From Paratrimastix pyriformis (Eukaryota > Preaxostyla > Paratrimastigidae), in NCBI GenBank assembly GCA_027972325.1, contig JAPMOS010000008.1, positions 428,001 to 492,000 on the forward strand: DNA of 64,000 nucleotides, read 5' to 3'. Below, one piece after another: positions 48,921 through 60,600 of the stretch. Under the pieces are notes generated by a model. The model worked only from the letters and a program-made list of their open reading frames with translations. It was not told the DNA's origin and searched no databases. Position 1 is the first letter of the stretch, and each line of letters starts with the position of its first letter. A program made the translations under genes and the position numbers.

Positions 48921-49313
48921 CGGCCGCCTGCGCCTGCTGTGAACCCCACCCCACGGACATGGGCGCATCATCCCCCCACCCCCCCCCCCCCCTTCTCTCC
49001 GTTTTCCTGTCTGTCTGGTTGCCATTTTTGGTTTGGGTTTTGTTTGCGGTTTGCGGGGCCTCCTTCTTCTGCTTCTCTTTTGCCTTTCCTGGTCCGCGCC
49101 GGCCATGCCGCCCAAGGAAGGAACACATGGGAGGCGGAAGAGTGCGTCTTCCCAGGTGGGTGGGCGGGCGGGCGGGGGAGGTGGGTGGGAAGGGGGACAG
49201 GATGCACCCAATAAATCAATCGGCGTGTCCTTCGAGGAGGATGGGAGGGCCCGAGGCAGGCGCTCCCGAGGGAAGGGGGAGATGTGGGGAGGAGAACGGG
49301 CAGTGCGCCGTCC
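48921..49313. other. Convergent intergenic region
   Basis: Between the syntaxin-5 and apyrase stop codons. A C-rich run at 48972-48992 lies about 50 bp after the syntaxin-5 stop. AATAAA at about 49211 could serve syntaxin-5. No gene is seen. Confidence 0.55.
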
Positions 49314-51381
49314 TCAGCCGAGGAACTCGACGCCCTCAAACCTGCGCCCGAGTGGCAGAGCAAGCCATGAGACAGGCGGAAGGCGGAGGAAGGAGAGGGC
49401 CGGGCCGGGCCGGGCCGGGGTGGGGTGGGGCAGACTTGACGTCGTCGATCTTGGTGAGGGGCATCAGCTCCTCCCCGGACAGGCTCAGCACCGTGATGTC
49501 TGCTCGGCCACAGGTCCGGACACAAGCCAAACGAAAGGGGGAAAGCGGCGCTGAGCGGAGGCCATTCACGCGGCGAAGGGAGGCGAGGCGGGGGCGGGGG
49601 CTGAGGGAGGTCCCGAGGACAGGAGGGTGGGGCGGGGCGGGGCGGGGCAGACATGTCTCGATGACCTGGCCGACCTCGCGTGTCTTCAGGGCCACGATGT
49701 GGTCCGGGTTGTCGGGCAGGAACTTGAACGACGAGAAGCCCAGCGTCTCGGACTCGTCCCCAGGCTGGGGCGGCTGGGGTGGGGTGGGGTGGGGTGGGGT
49801 GGGGTGGGTAGGGGAGGATAGGGAAGGAGGGGCATCGCGACCGCGCCACAGAATGGGCGTAGCCGAGGGAAACCCGTGAAGTCGGGTCTTCCTTTCAGAC
49901 GGAGATGTGCCGAGGGTTGTGGCCAGGGCATGGGTGCGGGTGCGGGTGCGGGTGCGGGTGCGGGTGCGGGTGCGGGTGCGGGTGCCGAGGCGGACCGGGC
50001 CCACTGTGCGCACGTCGATCTCGCGGAACTCCGGGTCGACCGCGAAGAGCATGTTGGTCCCTGCGGGGGGCGGTCGGCGGGTACCCGGACGGAGGCCAGT
50101 GAGAGGGCGAGGTGGGTCGGGGGGATGGAACCGGACCTCTCCTCTCGTCGGCCTCGTCGTTGTAGCTTTCTTTGGAGGCCCGCCGGGGCAGGAAGAACCA
50201 CCGCTGGTAGTACTGCGACCAGCCCACGGCCTCATGGATCATGTACCTGCACGCCCCGGGCCGGCGGGGGGCCGCCAGGTGAGTCAGTATCAAAGGAGCG
50301 GCGGGGGGATGATGGAGACTGGGGGGGGGGGGGGGACGAAGACCGGGGGTGTGGAGGAGGGAGGGACGGAGCCAGTGGGCGCAGACCCTGGAGAGAGCAT
50401 CCCCACCTTGGCCCGGAGGGCGTTGTACTTGTCCCGCCAGTCCTCGCTGCTCACATGGCCCTGGTCGATCACCTTCACCCACATCGGGTTGTAGTTCTCG
50501 ACCGCCTTTTGTCGATCAAGGCGTGGAGGGCATGTTGAGGGTAGGGGCAAGGATGAGGGCACGACAGCGGGGCAGGGCAGGGGCAGGGGGGCAGGGGCAG
50601 GGACAGGGGGGCATGGGCAGGGACAGGGGCAGGGACAGGGGCAGGGGAGCGGGAGTGTGTTAACAGACGCCGGTCTTCGAGTTTGTATACTCTTTCCCGA
50701 TGGAGCCGAAGTAGATCTTCTCGTCCTTTATGGTGGCCCACTCGCACTTGAAGCCCTGGGCGGTGGTTGAAGGGCAAGGAGACGGGGGGATATAGACCGG
50801 ACCTTGTTTGTGCTCTTTCCATTCCCATCGGTCAGAACGTACCGAGAGACGACGTACGGTGCCCGCTCTTGGCCGGGACTATTGTACTCGATGATCTCGT
50901 ATACGATCCCTGTCCGATCGTCACAGGCATAGAGGTGATCTTTGTACAGGATCAGCTCGCTCAGCTCCATGGCTCTGTCCTTCTCCCCAAGCGCCGAAGT
51001 AAGCATGTGTTGCTCTTCCCTAAGAAGAAGAGAGAAGGAATGTGTGCCGCGGACGCAGGGGGCCACCGCAGACCACTTGATGTCATAGTGCCCATTTTCG
51101 AGCCGAGTGAGGGTTCCAGTCTTGAAAATGCTGTACCATAGAAACTCGCCTTTCTTGGACTTCTGGTCCATGTCGGAAACAATGCCGAGACGAAAAGACC
51201 GAGGGGCGGAGGAGAAGTGAGTTGTTGGAGTCCTCGTGTTGTCCATGCGGGAGGACAAGAGGGAGAGAGAAACAAAAAACACAAAAATCAGGGTGGCCGC
51301 AAAAGCCAAAAGTCGTCTTCGAGGGAGCATCCTCTCCACCCTGGAAAAAGCCCTGCAAACGAGTTGAACCCAGTGGAACAT
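49314..51381 (-). CDS. CANT1: Calcium-activated nucleotidase (apyrase, CANT1 family)
   Basis: Ca2+-dependent nucleoside di/triphosphatase, in animals a type II Golgi/ER or secreted enzyme. ATG at 51381 (alternative Met nearby) followed by one hydrophobic anchor ([19 protein letters not shown]). The beta-propeller begins [14 protein letters not shown]. Exon 1 (51381-51074) splices to 51019 through a 54-nt intron that happens to be open in frame. [15 protein letters not shown] and [10 protein letters not shown] contain the calcium- and nucleotide-site motifs. Later exons carry [84 protein letters not shown] and a last exon ending FEGVEFLG, stop 49316-49314. The large introns hold satellites and a 15-nt poly-C (sense). 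Confidence 0.93.
49930..49986. repeat. (GGGTGC)n repeat in an apyrase intron
   Basis: Nine or so hexamer units; a (GGGGT)n tract lies at 49780-49806 in the preceding intron. Confidence 0.85.
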
Positions 51382-51411
51382 TGACTGATCCCGGGAATTT
51401 TGAATCGATCG
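51382..51411. promoter_or_regulatory. 30-bp divergent spacer, apyrase/NUDT5
   Basis: Only 30 bp separates the two upstream-most plausible ATG codons. Unless one gene starts at a downstream Met, both promoters and 5' UTRs must overlap the partner's coding sequence or be almost absent. Confidence 0.5.
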
Positions 51412-52251
51412 ATGAGCGTTCGAGGAACGGAAGAAAAGTACCGGGGGAAGTTTTTGAAGTTTAAAGAGGTCCAATGGTCCAACGGTCGGGGTTTCAGTGG
51501 TGTTTGGGAGTGTGTCGAGAGAACCACAACCAAAGCTGCGCTTGATGGTTTGTGTCTGGTTTGTTCTTCTCTTCCGCATCATCCCTAGCCGTCGAATGCA
51601 TTGCCTTTTTTCACTCCCCGGGGCACCTCCACCCGGAGCTCATTTTGGTGGAGCAATTTAGACCCGCCATCGCCCGGTCATGCATCGAATTCCCCGCAGG
51701 ACTTGTTGACGGGTTCGAGAGTGCTGAGACCTGCGGTCTCCGCGAATTGGAGGAAGAAACCGGCTACTCGGGCGAGATCATGAGTGTCAACAGTGCCCCG
51801 GCACGGGCGCTGCGGAACCTCACCCAACTCTCGTTTGCGCACGCATCGGATTTGGTTTCGGGAAAGGAAATCTTTGTGGCCATCCGAGTCTGCTGCTCCT
51901 CCCCGTGACGACGACACATTCGAACTCGGGTGCAGGTCGATGGGAGCCTCGCCCGCAACCAGAACCCCCGGCCCCACTTGGAGCCCTCCGAGGATATCAT
52001 CACCCACCGCGTCCCCCTGGACCAACTGCCGGCCCGGCTGCAGGGTCTGCGCGCCCAGGGGGATCGTCTCGCCAATTTACGGCATTTCCGCGCGTATAGA
52101 GTGGCATGCCCAGGGGCGGGTGATTGACGGGAAGGTCCACGCCGTGGCGATGGGGCTCCTGCTGGGGGCCGCCTTGGAGGCGCCAACAACAACGGCCCCG
52201 GCCGAAACTCCGGCTCCCTGCCAGCAGCAGCAGCAGCAGCCTCCACAGTAA
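51412..52251 (+). CDS. NUDT5: ADP-sugar pyrophosphatase, NUDIX family (NUDT5-like)
   Basis: Hydrolyses ADP-ribose and related ADP-sugars. Exons 51412-51547, 51589-51887, 51936-52065 and 52100-52251 encode 238 residues with introns of 41, 48 and 34 nt. N-terminal strand GVWECVERTTTK matches 'WE.V.RTT'. VEQFRPAIARSCIEFPAGLV leads into a complete Nudix box, G-x5-E-x7-REL-x-EE-x-G, in GLVDGFESAETCGLRELEEE followed by TGY. FVAIRVDGSLARNQNPRP and IDGKVHAVAMGLLLGAAL are the downstream family segments. The C-terminus is a low-complexity Thr/Pro/Gln tail. Joins at 51887/51936 and 52065/52100 restore frame, confirming the model. Confidence 0.95.
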
Positions 52252-52661
52252 CCAAAAAGTTGTCCAACGGAATCCCAAATATGCGAGGGATGGGCGGGTG
52301 ACAGCGCGGACGCAAGAAAAAAAGTGGGGCGCAGTGCCGCCCGAAGCCCCCCCCCCCCCCCCCCGAGAATTCGGGTCACGGAAGTGCCGCGTGTTGGGGT
52401 GAAAGCACGGCACTCCGGGGTGCTGGGAGGTGTGGTGTGTGTGTGTGTGTGTGTGTGTGTGGGGGGGTGAAGGAGGCGGAGGGGAAGTATACAGGAACGC
52501 AAAGAATGCGGGAGATACAAGGGTGCTGTGGGGGAAGGAAGAAGTGCCAGCCACCCCCGAACCTTGGGATGGATGCGGGTCGGGGTGGGTCGGGGAAGGT
52601 GGGCGGGGAAGGATCCTGCAGGCGAAGAGAAAGCGCGATCTGCCAATGCCGTCTGTTCCCC
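52252..52661. other. Convergent intergenic region
   Basis: Between the NUDT5-like stop and the thioredoxin gene stop. It contains an 18-nt C run (52347-52364, sense for NUDT5) and a (GT)n tract at 52433-52460. No gene is seen. Confidence 0.6.
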
Positions 52662-54925
52662 TTACTGGGCGGGCGCGGGGACAGGAGCAGCCTCGGCAGG
52701 GGCGGGGGCCTCCGGAGCGGCGGACACATCCCCGGCGGCAGCCTCTTCCAAGGGGTCCTTCGAGTAATCCTCGTCCTCGGCGGCAGCAGGAGCGGCCGGG
52801 GCAGGGACAGGAGCGGCGGCGTCAGGGGCGGCGGCGTCAGGGGCAGGGGCGGCAGGGGCGGCAGGGGCGGATTCAGGGGCAGGGACTGGAGGGACAGGAG
52901 CGTCGGGGGCGGGGGCTGGCTGAGGAGAGAGGGTCGGGCGGGGGCTGGAGCCGGGGAGGTCGACAGGGGCGGGATGGCTGGGGCAGGTGGAGGGTGGATC
53001 GGAGAGGAAGAGACGGATCATGAGAGGCGGTAGATGGCGGCCAGACAGCATACACGCACACGCCGCACCGAGGGCACCGAGGCGCAGACACAGCTGCCAT
53101 GTCCATGTCCACGTCCACGTCCACGTCCACGTCCATGTCCACGTCCACGTCCACGTCCACGTCCATGTCCACGTCCACGTCCACGTCCTCCACGTCCTCC
53201 ACGTCCTCCACGTCCTCCACGTCCTCCACGTCCTCCACGTCCTCCACGTCCTCCACGTCCTCCACGTCCTCCACGTCCTCCACGTCCTCCACGTCCACGT
53301 CCACGCCCACGCCCACGCCCACGCCCACGCCCAGACAGACCGGCCGCCTCAGGAGCAGCGGCTGGAGCAGCGGCAGCCTCAGCAGGCGCCGCCACCACAG
53401 GGGCTGGGGCTGGCGCCTCTGCCGGATGCTCCGCTTGCGGCGCGGGAGCAGGAGTGGCCTCCGCGGTTGGCGCCTCGGCACCAGCAGCCGGGGCAGGAGC
53501 GGCAGCTGGTTCAACGGCCGCTGGGGCGGGGGCAGGAGCTGGGGCTGGGGCTGGGGCGGGGACTGGGGCAGGCTCGCTGGCGGGGGCTGGGGCTGGGGCG
53601 GGTGCAGCGCTCTCGCTTGGTGGAGCTGTGGCAGCAGCGGCAGCAGCGGCAGCGGTGACGGAAGCCGGGATGGCCTGGATGGGGGGGGGGGGGGGGGGGG
53701 GGGGGACAAGGTTGGGAGATGCGGAGGAGTGAGAATGAGGGCGGGCAGAACGCGTGTCCTGAGTCGTTTTTGTCGGACGGCCCACAGCGGTCCGCAGGCA
53801 GGGGACAGCAGCGGCGGCGGCACAGAGCAGAGCCAAGCGCAGCCGAACAGCATCAGGCCAAGCGCTGAAGGGGATGCAGACCTCGGTGGAAGCCGAAGTG
53901 GAAAGGACCGGCGCGGGTGCGGGGGAGACGGCTGGCGCGGGTGCGGGGGAGACGGCCGGCGCGGGTGCAGCTGCGACCGGTGATGGTGAGAGCGCCTGCG
54001 GGCGAAGAGAGGTGTGTGTGTGCGAGTGTTCGATCAGAGGAGTCCGTGTTACGGGCGCGTGGCAGGTGCGTGAGATGGGTGCTGTGCCAACCTGGGCTGG
54101 CGCGGGGGCAGGGGAGAGCGCCGGTGGCGGGGCAGGCGACGTGGCTGGCGCTGGGGCAGGAGTAGCGGCAGGAGTGGCCACGGGGGTTGGGGTGGGCGCG
54201 GGGGTGGCCGCTGTCCCCGAAACGAGAGACCGCAGAAAAGATAAAGATGAATGGGGGCCCCCAGAGAGCAAATACACCCGCGCCGGAATGGATGTGGGTT
54301 TTGCGTGCACAAGAGCGTCACACACAGACCTGGGGGCGTGATGGATGGGGAACCAACCCGGGGTGACTGTGACGGGGCCGGGGAGGGTTCCGGGATGGGA
54401 ACCTCGAGAGTCTCCTCCTCCGGGGGTGGCGGAGGCAACGTCTCGGGAGTCAGTCGCTTAATAGCATCAGAGAGCACAGGAGGGTTCACGCCTTCGATCG
54501 TTTGGAGCAATTGACCGTCCTAAAAATGGTGGAGAAAAAGATGAGCGGAAATCAACATCGGCAACAGGCCTTGTAGAAACGGAATGTGGGCATACTCTTA
54601 TTTTCACGGTCTTTAAACAGGGGGACCAGCTCGGCCGGAACCTGGTCAACGTGTGGAACAACATGGAACAGGGTACCAATCACCAGACCACCAAGAATTT
54701 GATGGGACGCTCGAGAAACTCAATGCTCCACTTCTTCAAAATGGGAATCACTGCTTTACAGGGACCACACCACGTCGTATGAATTTCAACAAGCAGGAGG
54801 TAGCTGGAGAAAAGAAGGACTCAGCAAGGGAATCAGGCGGTCTCAGACCCAGGCATCGTGAAAAACTCATTGAACTGCTCGACTGATGTGATAAAATTCT
54901 GGAACGAAGGTCCTTTCGCCGCCAT
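52662..54925 (-). CDS. Flagellar-type thioredoxin (NME8/NME9-like) with long Ala/Pro tail
   Basis: Thioredoxin fold most like the N-terminal domain of NME8/TXNDC6 and outer-arm dynein light chains. Exons 54925-54849, 54803-54689, 54641-54570 and from 54519 join as MAAKGPSFQNFITSVEQF, FFTMPG+YLLLVEIHTTWCGPCK (active-site WCGPC intact), PIKFLV+VPAELVPLF, MPTFRFYK+DGQLLQTIEGV and NPPVLSDAIKRL. The third intron is GC-AG (AAG|GCCTGT). After the fold come roughly 350 residues of Ala/Pro repeats (APAPAPAP) with an acidic stretch, AEDEDYSKDPLEE, near the C-terminus. No NDK domain is seen, unlike animal NME8/9. Satellites at 53098-53330 and the G run 53681-53705 are intronic. Confidence 0.85.
53098..53330. 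repeat. (GTCCAC/GTCCTC)n satellite in a thioredoxin-gene intron
   Basis: Six- and nine-bp units over about 230 bp. The apparent RGG-box translation on the minus strand starts right at a GTCTGT donor, so I read it as intron. Confidence 0.85.
53681..53705. repeat. 25-nt G run: poly-C in a thioredoxin-gene intron
   Basis: Sense-strand C tract downstream of the exon beginning IPASVTAAAAA, within the Ala/Pro-tail part of the gene. Confidence 0.85.
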
Positions 54926-55151
54926 GTTCGAAAACGCAAAACGCTTCTGCGCTTGGAAAAAGAACCCGGGGCTGCTTGCCCTTTCTTCGTTTCAAATCGT
55001 GGGCGAACGAGGGACCCTTTGTCGCGTTGTTTTTACCCTCTCGTTTGCGCGCAATAATTCGGACAATCTAGCCCAGTCTCCAACCCCTCAAAAACCGACC
55101 ATTCCGACTCACTGGATGTACAATTTGCGCTCTTCTTAATACTGTCGAGCA
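54926..55151. other. Intergenic region between tandem minus-strand genes
   Basis: Holds the 3' end of TRAPPC10 and the promoter of the thioredoxin gene. AT-rich near 54926-55100, as at other starts here. Plus-strand open frames show no conserved features. Confidence 0.5.
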
Positions 55152-56314
55152 CTAGGCCCGAGAGGGGACATCAGCACTTGGGGGAGGAGCCACGACCCCT
55201 GAAACAAGCACCACTCGGGGCACGGAGCCCGCCGCGCTCACGGCAGCCGCCATGGGCACCGTCTGGAAGAGCTCGACCACGCCCTGGTCGGCAGGCAGCA
55301 CCCGGACGGGGGTCCCGCCCTCGCTGGAGACGCGCACCAGCCGCTGGGCCCGGCGGGGGTCCTCCAGCAGTGCCTGTAGCACCACCGGACTGGCAGCCAG
55401 GTGGTGGGCCATCACCCCGGCCGCGTGGCGCCGCATCAGGTCGACAATGGCCTGCAGGGCATCCGCCGGGCCCTCCGGGCGGGCCGGGTAGGCTGCCGCG
55501 CGCCCGCCAACGAACGGGCTGTTGGCCGGGGCCGGGCAGCCGAGGGCCTCGAAGCGCCAGGGCGTCTGTGGGGGCTCGTTGAGCATGGGCGAAGCCGACG
55601 GAGCGCCTCGGCTGCTGTCGGGCGGGGCGGGGCTGGCCGAGGGGAGCAGCTCGGCGATCGAGGGGGCCCCGGACGATGGGGCCGGCGGAGGCTCCGTTGC
55701 CGAAGGGGGCGGTGTGGCCCCCAGCAGACCGGCGGGCATGAGGGGCGGCGGCGAGAGGGGCGGCGGGGCCGGCGGCTGCCACTGGGGACTCAGGGTGGCG
55801 CCCAGAGCCGCCGCCGGGGGGCCGGGAGAGGGCGTCGGGGGTGCCGAGAGGGAGTACGGCGAATGGGCCAGCGGGTCGCTCTGCAGGCGGGCCCGCACCG
55901 CGGGCAGGAAGAACTCCCCCGCCGGGTAGAGGGGCAGCAGGTGGAAGGTCACGAAGGGCCCCTGAATGTCCGGCTGCGTGGCGATGATGCATGTCGGGCC
56001 AGGGCGGAGAGCAGGAGGAGGAAGATGATGAAACGACGGCCAACAAGGGTGCCGCTTGCCCACTTGATGACAAAGGCCAAGGGGGGGAGGGTGAGCGGCA
56101 TCGGGCAGCACAGACCGCGACCTCGATGGTGGCCACCCGGGGGCCCATCAGGGCGAAGGCGCCCCCCACCAGGGACCCCAGCGAGACCCGGACATAGAGC
56201 CGCTGCCCACACCCAACGCCACCACGGGCGGGAAGGCAGGGCAGCAGTGCGACATGCGATGAGCGGAAATGGCGCCGGAGGCAGGGGTGGTATGCATCCA
56301 CGGCGCGGGCGACT

Positions 56315-56351
<37 letters not shown>

Positions 56352-57641
56352 ACGGAGCGGGCAGACCCTGCCCTGCTGAAGTGCTGGGTCGAGGGCCACC
56401 ACCGCCACCGGGAAGGGGACCCGGCGGCCACCAGGGCCGGGTGCACCACCGTGCAGGAGACCGGGGATCGCCCCGCTGGGGCTGGGGCTGGGCGCGGGGG
56501 CTTGGGATGGGCGGGATGGCGGGGTGGGCGCCTCCGAGGCGAGAGGGGGGGCGGCGTGCGGGGCGTGGGAGGCAGCAGGCCGCCGAGGCGGGAGGGGCAC
56601 CCGCAGGCGGAGGGGTGTGCGAGAGGCCGAAGGGGTCGAGGCGGGCAGCTCAGGCAGGTATCCTGCCATCCACGGCAGAAACGGGAAGGGGAACAGCTGA
56701 TCAGGAGAGGGGAGAGGGGAGGGAGGGGAGAGGGGGAGGGAGGGAGGGAGGGGGAGGGAGGGAGGGGGAGGGAGAGGGAGAGGGTGGGCGTGACGACGAT
56801 GGGCGGGGCGGACCGGGCGAGGGGCCGGCGGTGAAGGAGTCGCTGGCCCGGTATGCGTGCCCATCCCAGACCCACCGGCCGGGGCCCGTCAGTGGCGGCT
56901 CGGGGGATGCGGGGCTGCCCTTGGGCTCGGGGGACGCGGGATTCTCGGCCTGCGAGGCGGCGGCGGAGGCATCCTCCGCGGGGCTGGGATGATGCGCGGG
57001 CAGCTCGGCAGGCGGGGGCATCCACCTGGCGGGGGGGATGAGGGGAGCAGGGAGTGGTAACATGCGCATGAGACGTTGGGGGCAGGGGGGGGAAGACGGA
57101 CGGCAGAGGCGGGTGCGGAGGCGGGTGCCTGGCGGACCCAGCAGACGCAGGCGGGGGCAGGGCGGCGGCTGGGGGCCGGAGGCCGCTGTAGTGGAGGCGG
57201 TACTGGGCCTCGAAGCGCATGGTGGCCAGGGCCGTCGGGACGGCCGGGCCCCCCAGCAGTGAGGCCGCCGCATCGGGGCTCCAGCTGAGCCGGTACAGCA
57301 GGGCCAGGGCCTGGCCGGGGTGCAGCACGTGGCCCGCCTCGTCCTCGCCCGTGCCCGCGCCGTCTGGGCTGGCGAGGTCCCGAAGGCCCGCCACGGGGAC
57401 CACAAGCAACGGCCCACGCGAGCTGTCCTCTGCTGGCCCGGGCAGAGCGCGAGCGGACGGACACGTCGAATGAGAGGTGCCCGAGGGAATGAGAGGGCAA
57501 AGGAAATGAGGGGGGATGTCAAAGGGATGTCAAAGTCAAAGGGAATGAGAGATGTCAAAGGGGTGTGCGAGCGGACGGACAAGCAGTGAAGCGCACACAA
57601 AACCAGCCCGGAGCCCAGAGGGGCGTGTGAAGGCGAGGGCA

Positions 57642-57687
<46 letters not shown>

Positions 57688-60600
57688 GTGTGCCCATGCC
57701 CATGCCCCCATGCACCCCCACGGGACCGCGCGAAGGCGCCGCGGACCCTGCTGCTTGTTGGCGAGGGCGGAGGCTGCCACCTCTTCGGCCAGGGGCCCCT
57801 CGTCGGCCGTGCGCAGATGGGCGAAGCGCAAGGCGGGGCGGCGGATGGCCAGCGGGACGGCGCAGGTCGACCGGATGCTGACCGACAGCAACCCGAAGGG
57901 GGTCGGGCTGGCCGAGGCCGGCCGGGCGTGGGGCGGGCAGGGGACGGGCACCCAGGTGTGGGTCAGCCGGACGGGGGCGTGGTAGGGCAGCTGGGCCTCG
58001 GCGGCCACCAGGTGGCGCCCGTGGGAGGGGATCCGGTAGCTCAGCGACAGCCCAAGCTGATGGGGAGATGGACCGACCGGTGAGCAACCAGACAGGCAGG
58101 CAGGGCATAGGGGGCAGGCAGGGCATAGGGGGGAGGGCAACGGGGCAGCCATACTTTCTCCTCCCTTCATTCCACATACTTCCCCTCCCCAAACCCCCCA
58201 TCGTCCCGCGGCCGACCTGGTGGGTGCCTGGCATGGCGGCGCTGGTCGTGAGCCACCAGCGGGCCTGCATGTGCGGCCCCAGGGGCGGCACCCGGAGCCG
58301 AACCACTGCAGCGTGGCGGCGGGACGGCAGACGGGGTGATGAGACGACGGGAGCGGGGGGCCGGGCTATGATTACCCATCGCCCTCACCCATGCAGCATG
58401 GGGCAGAGGCCGCCGCGGACCTCGTCTTCTGAGGGCCTGGGGCAGGGCCGAAAGGGGCTGGCCGAAGGATGCCTCATCCTCATCCGCGCCGCCCTCGCCC
58501 TCCGGCTGCCCGGCCGGCTCCTCGCCGTCCTCCTCGCCGGGGGCCGGGTCGGGGGCCCCATCGGGGGGCGCCGCCAGGCAGAGCTCGGGGGCGGCGGGCC
58601 GCAGGACGATCTGCCCGTCGAGGAGCGTGTCGGCACCCGTGTCGAGGACCACGCACACCGGCTGGGGGGGCAGCCCGGGCCCCGTGCCCGGGATCAGGTG
58701 CCCCGGCGAGACCAGACGCAGCCGGGCAGCGGGCGCCGTGAAGCATACCTCCAGCACGTGCCTGAGCCGAAGGGACGGCGCCAAGTGAAGGTGATGAATG
58801 CGAACTTGCCTGGCGCGGGCTGAGGGAGGGAGGGAGGAGGGAGGGAGGAGGGAGGGAGGGAGGGAGGGAGGGAGGGAGGGGGGGGGCGCCAGACTTCTCG
58901 GGGGGCCTCAGGGGGGAGGCCAGGGTGAGCCTGCCCAGCTCGACCCAGATCCGATCGACCACATAGTGGCCGGGGGGCAGGCCCTGCACAAGAACACGAA
59001 GACGGCCGGATGGACCGACACCCGAATGGGTCAAGATCGGGATGGATCGGGAGAGGGATGGATCGAGAGAGGGATGATCGAGGCAGGGATGGATCGAGAG
59101 AGGGAGGGACCGACACGCGAGCGGGCCAGAGGGGCGCATAAGAGGCGGGGGGGCTGGCAGCGGCGGCGGCGAGACCTTGAGGACCATGGTGAGCTCGTTG
59201 CGGCCTGGGCAGATGCGGCACACGTCGGGCGCCTCGGCGACCATGGCCGCCTCCTGGGCCTCAACCAGCGGGCTGCCCGCCCCGCCCCCGGCGCGGTCCT
59301 CGAGGGCCGCCAGGTCCACCCGGCGCGGCTCCCGGGCCACCAGCGGCGCGGCGGCGGGGGCGGGCTTCCCACGGACGGGCGGCTCGGCGGCCGGGGCGGC
59401 GCTGGGGACCGAGCCGAAGGCGACGAGGGCCCCGGACAGGTCCGAGTCGACCCGCGGGAGGGAGCCGCCCCGCGAGAGGCGGCTGCCCAGGTCCTCGAAG
59501 CTCTCCGAGCTGGCCAGGCTGGTCGGGGTGGCCCCCAGCGGGTCCTCGCTCCGCAGGAGGGACAGGGCCGAGGGCGCCGCCGCCGGGGCCGAGACGGGCG
59601 CGATGGGGATCGGCCCGCTGGCCGAGGCGGACGAGGCGGACGAAGGCGGCCCGGGCGGGGGTGGAGGAGGGGCGGGGTGGCGGGGTGCAGGGCTCGCGGT
59701 CGGGGCGGGCCGGAGTGAGGTCGGGGTGCCGGTGGCGGTCGTGCGGCCCGCCATGAAGCGCTGCGGGGCGCGGGGCCGGCCGGGAGGGGGGCGGCCGGAC
59801 GGGGGCCAGGATGGGGGTCGAGGCGGCCCGGCTGACGGCCCGCTTGGCGACCGGGTCCCAGGGGATCAGCCGCACGCAGGCCCGGTCGATGGGGAAGTCC
59901 TGTGTGTGTGCGCGCGCGCACGCACGCGGAAGGGGGAGGCCCAAGGGTGAGTCAAGACGGTCGGCCAATGCCCCGGCCAGGCCTGACGGACGGTGGAGAG
60001 GGTGGACGTGAGGGTGGCCTTGATGGCCACCGGGGCGCCCATGGGCAGCGAGGGCGGCACGGCGACGGTCGGGGCGAACAGGCTCAGCGGCCGCTCGGCT
60101 GGGGGCCCCCAACCCGTGACGACAGCCAAACGCCAAAAGCCATGGGGGAGGGTGGTGTGTGTGTGTGTGTGTGTGTGGGGGTTGTAGTTCTCTCCGTCTT
60201 GTTTGCCCTTTGCAGCCACCGCCAGCCCTCCATCCATCCTCCTCGATACGGCCTCTTACCGCTTCCCGGGCTCCTCCAGCCTGTCCTGCAGATGCTCATG
60301 ACCCACAGGACACCCATTCCGCACAACCTCCTTCATTTTTCTCCACCACCCACCCCACCGCCACCCTCTCCCCGCCCCCAGATCTTCCCGGGCTTCAAGC
60401 AGCGCATGGAGAAGGAGCTTGCCAAGCTGGCCCCGCCCGCCATGAAAATCAACGTCTACGATCCGCCCGAGCGCAAGTACACCGTGTGGATCGGGGGCTC
60501 CATCCTGGCCTCGCTGTCCACTTTCCAGCAGATGTGGATCGCCCGGGACGAGTATGACGAGGCCGGGGCGGCCATTGTGCACAGGAAGTGCTTCTAAGAT

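Noticed and set aside
51020-51073. Coding continuity through bases 51073-51020 of the apyrase gene
   Set aside because: The open frame is accidental; removing this 54-nt segment restores the family sequence and uses a consensus GTCTGC donor.
53018-53400. RGG-box-like coding stretch on the minus strand
   Set aside because: It begins exactly at a GTCTGT donor and consists of a satellite, so it is better explained as intron of the thioredoxin gene.
54653-55139. Plus-strand gene upstream of TRAPPC10's 3' end
   Set aside because: The open frames are antisense to well-supported thioredoxin exons and show no conserved sequence.
59902-60381. Upstream coding exon of the actin fragment in the same open frame
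   Set aside because: The sequence before 60382 shows no actin similarity, ends in an acceptor, and overlaps antisense TRAPPC10 exons.
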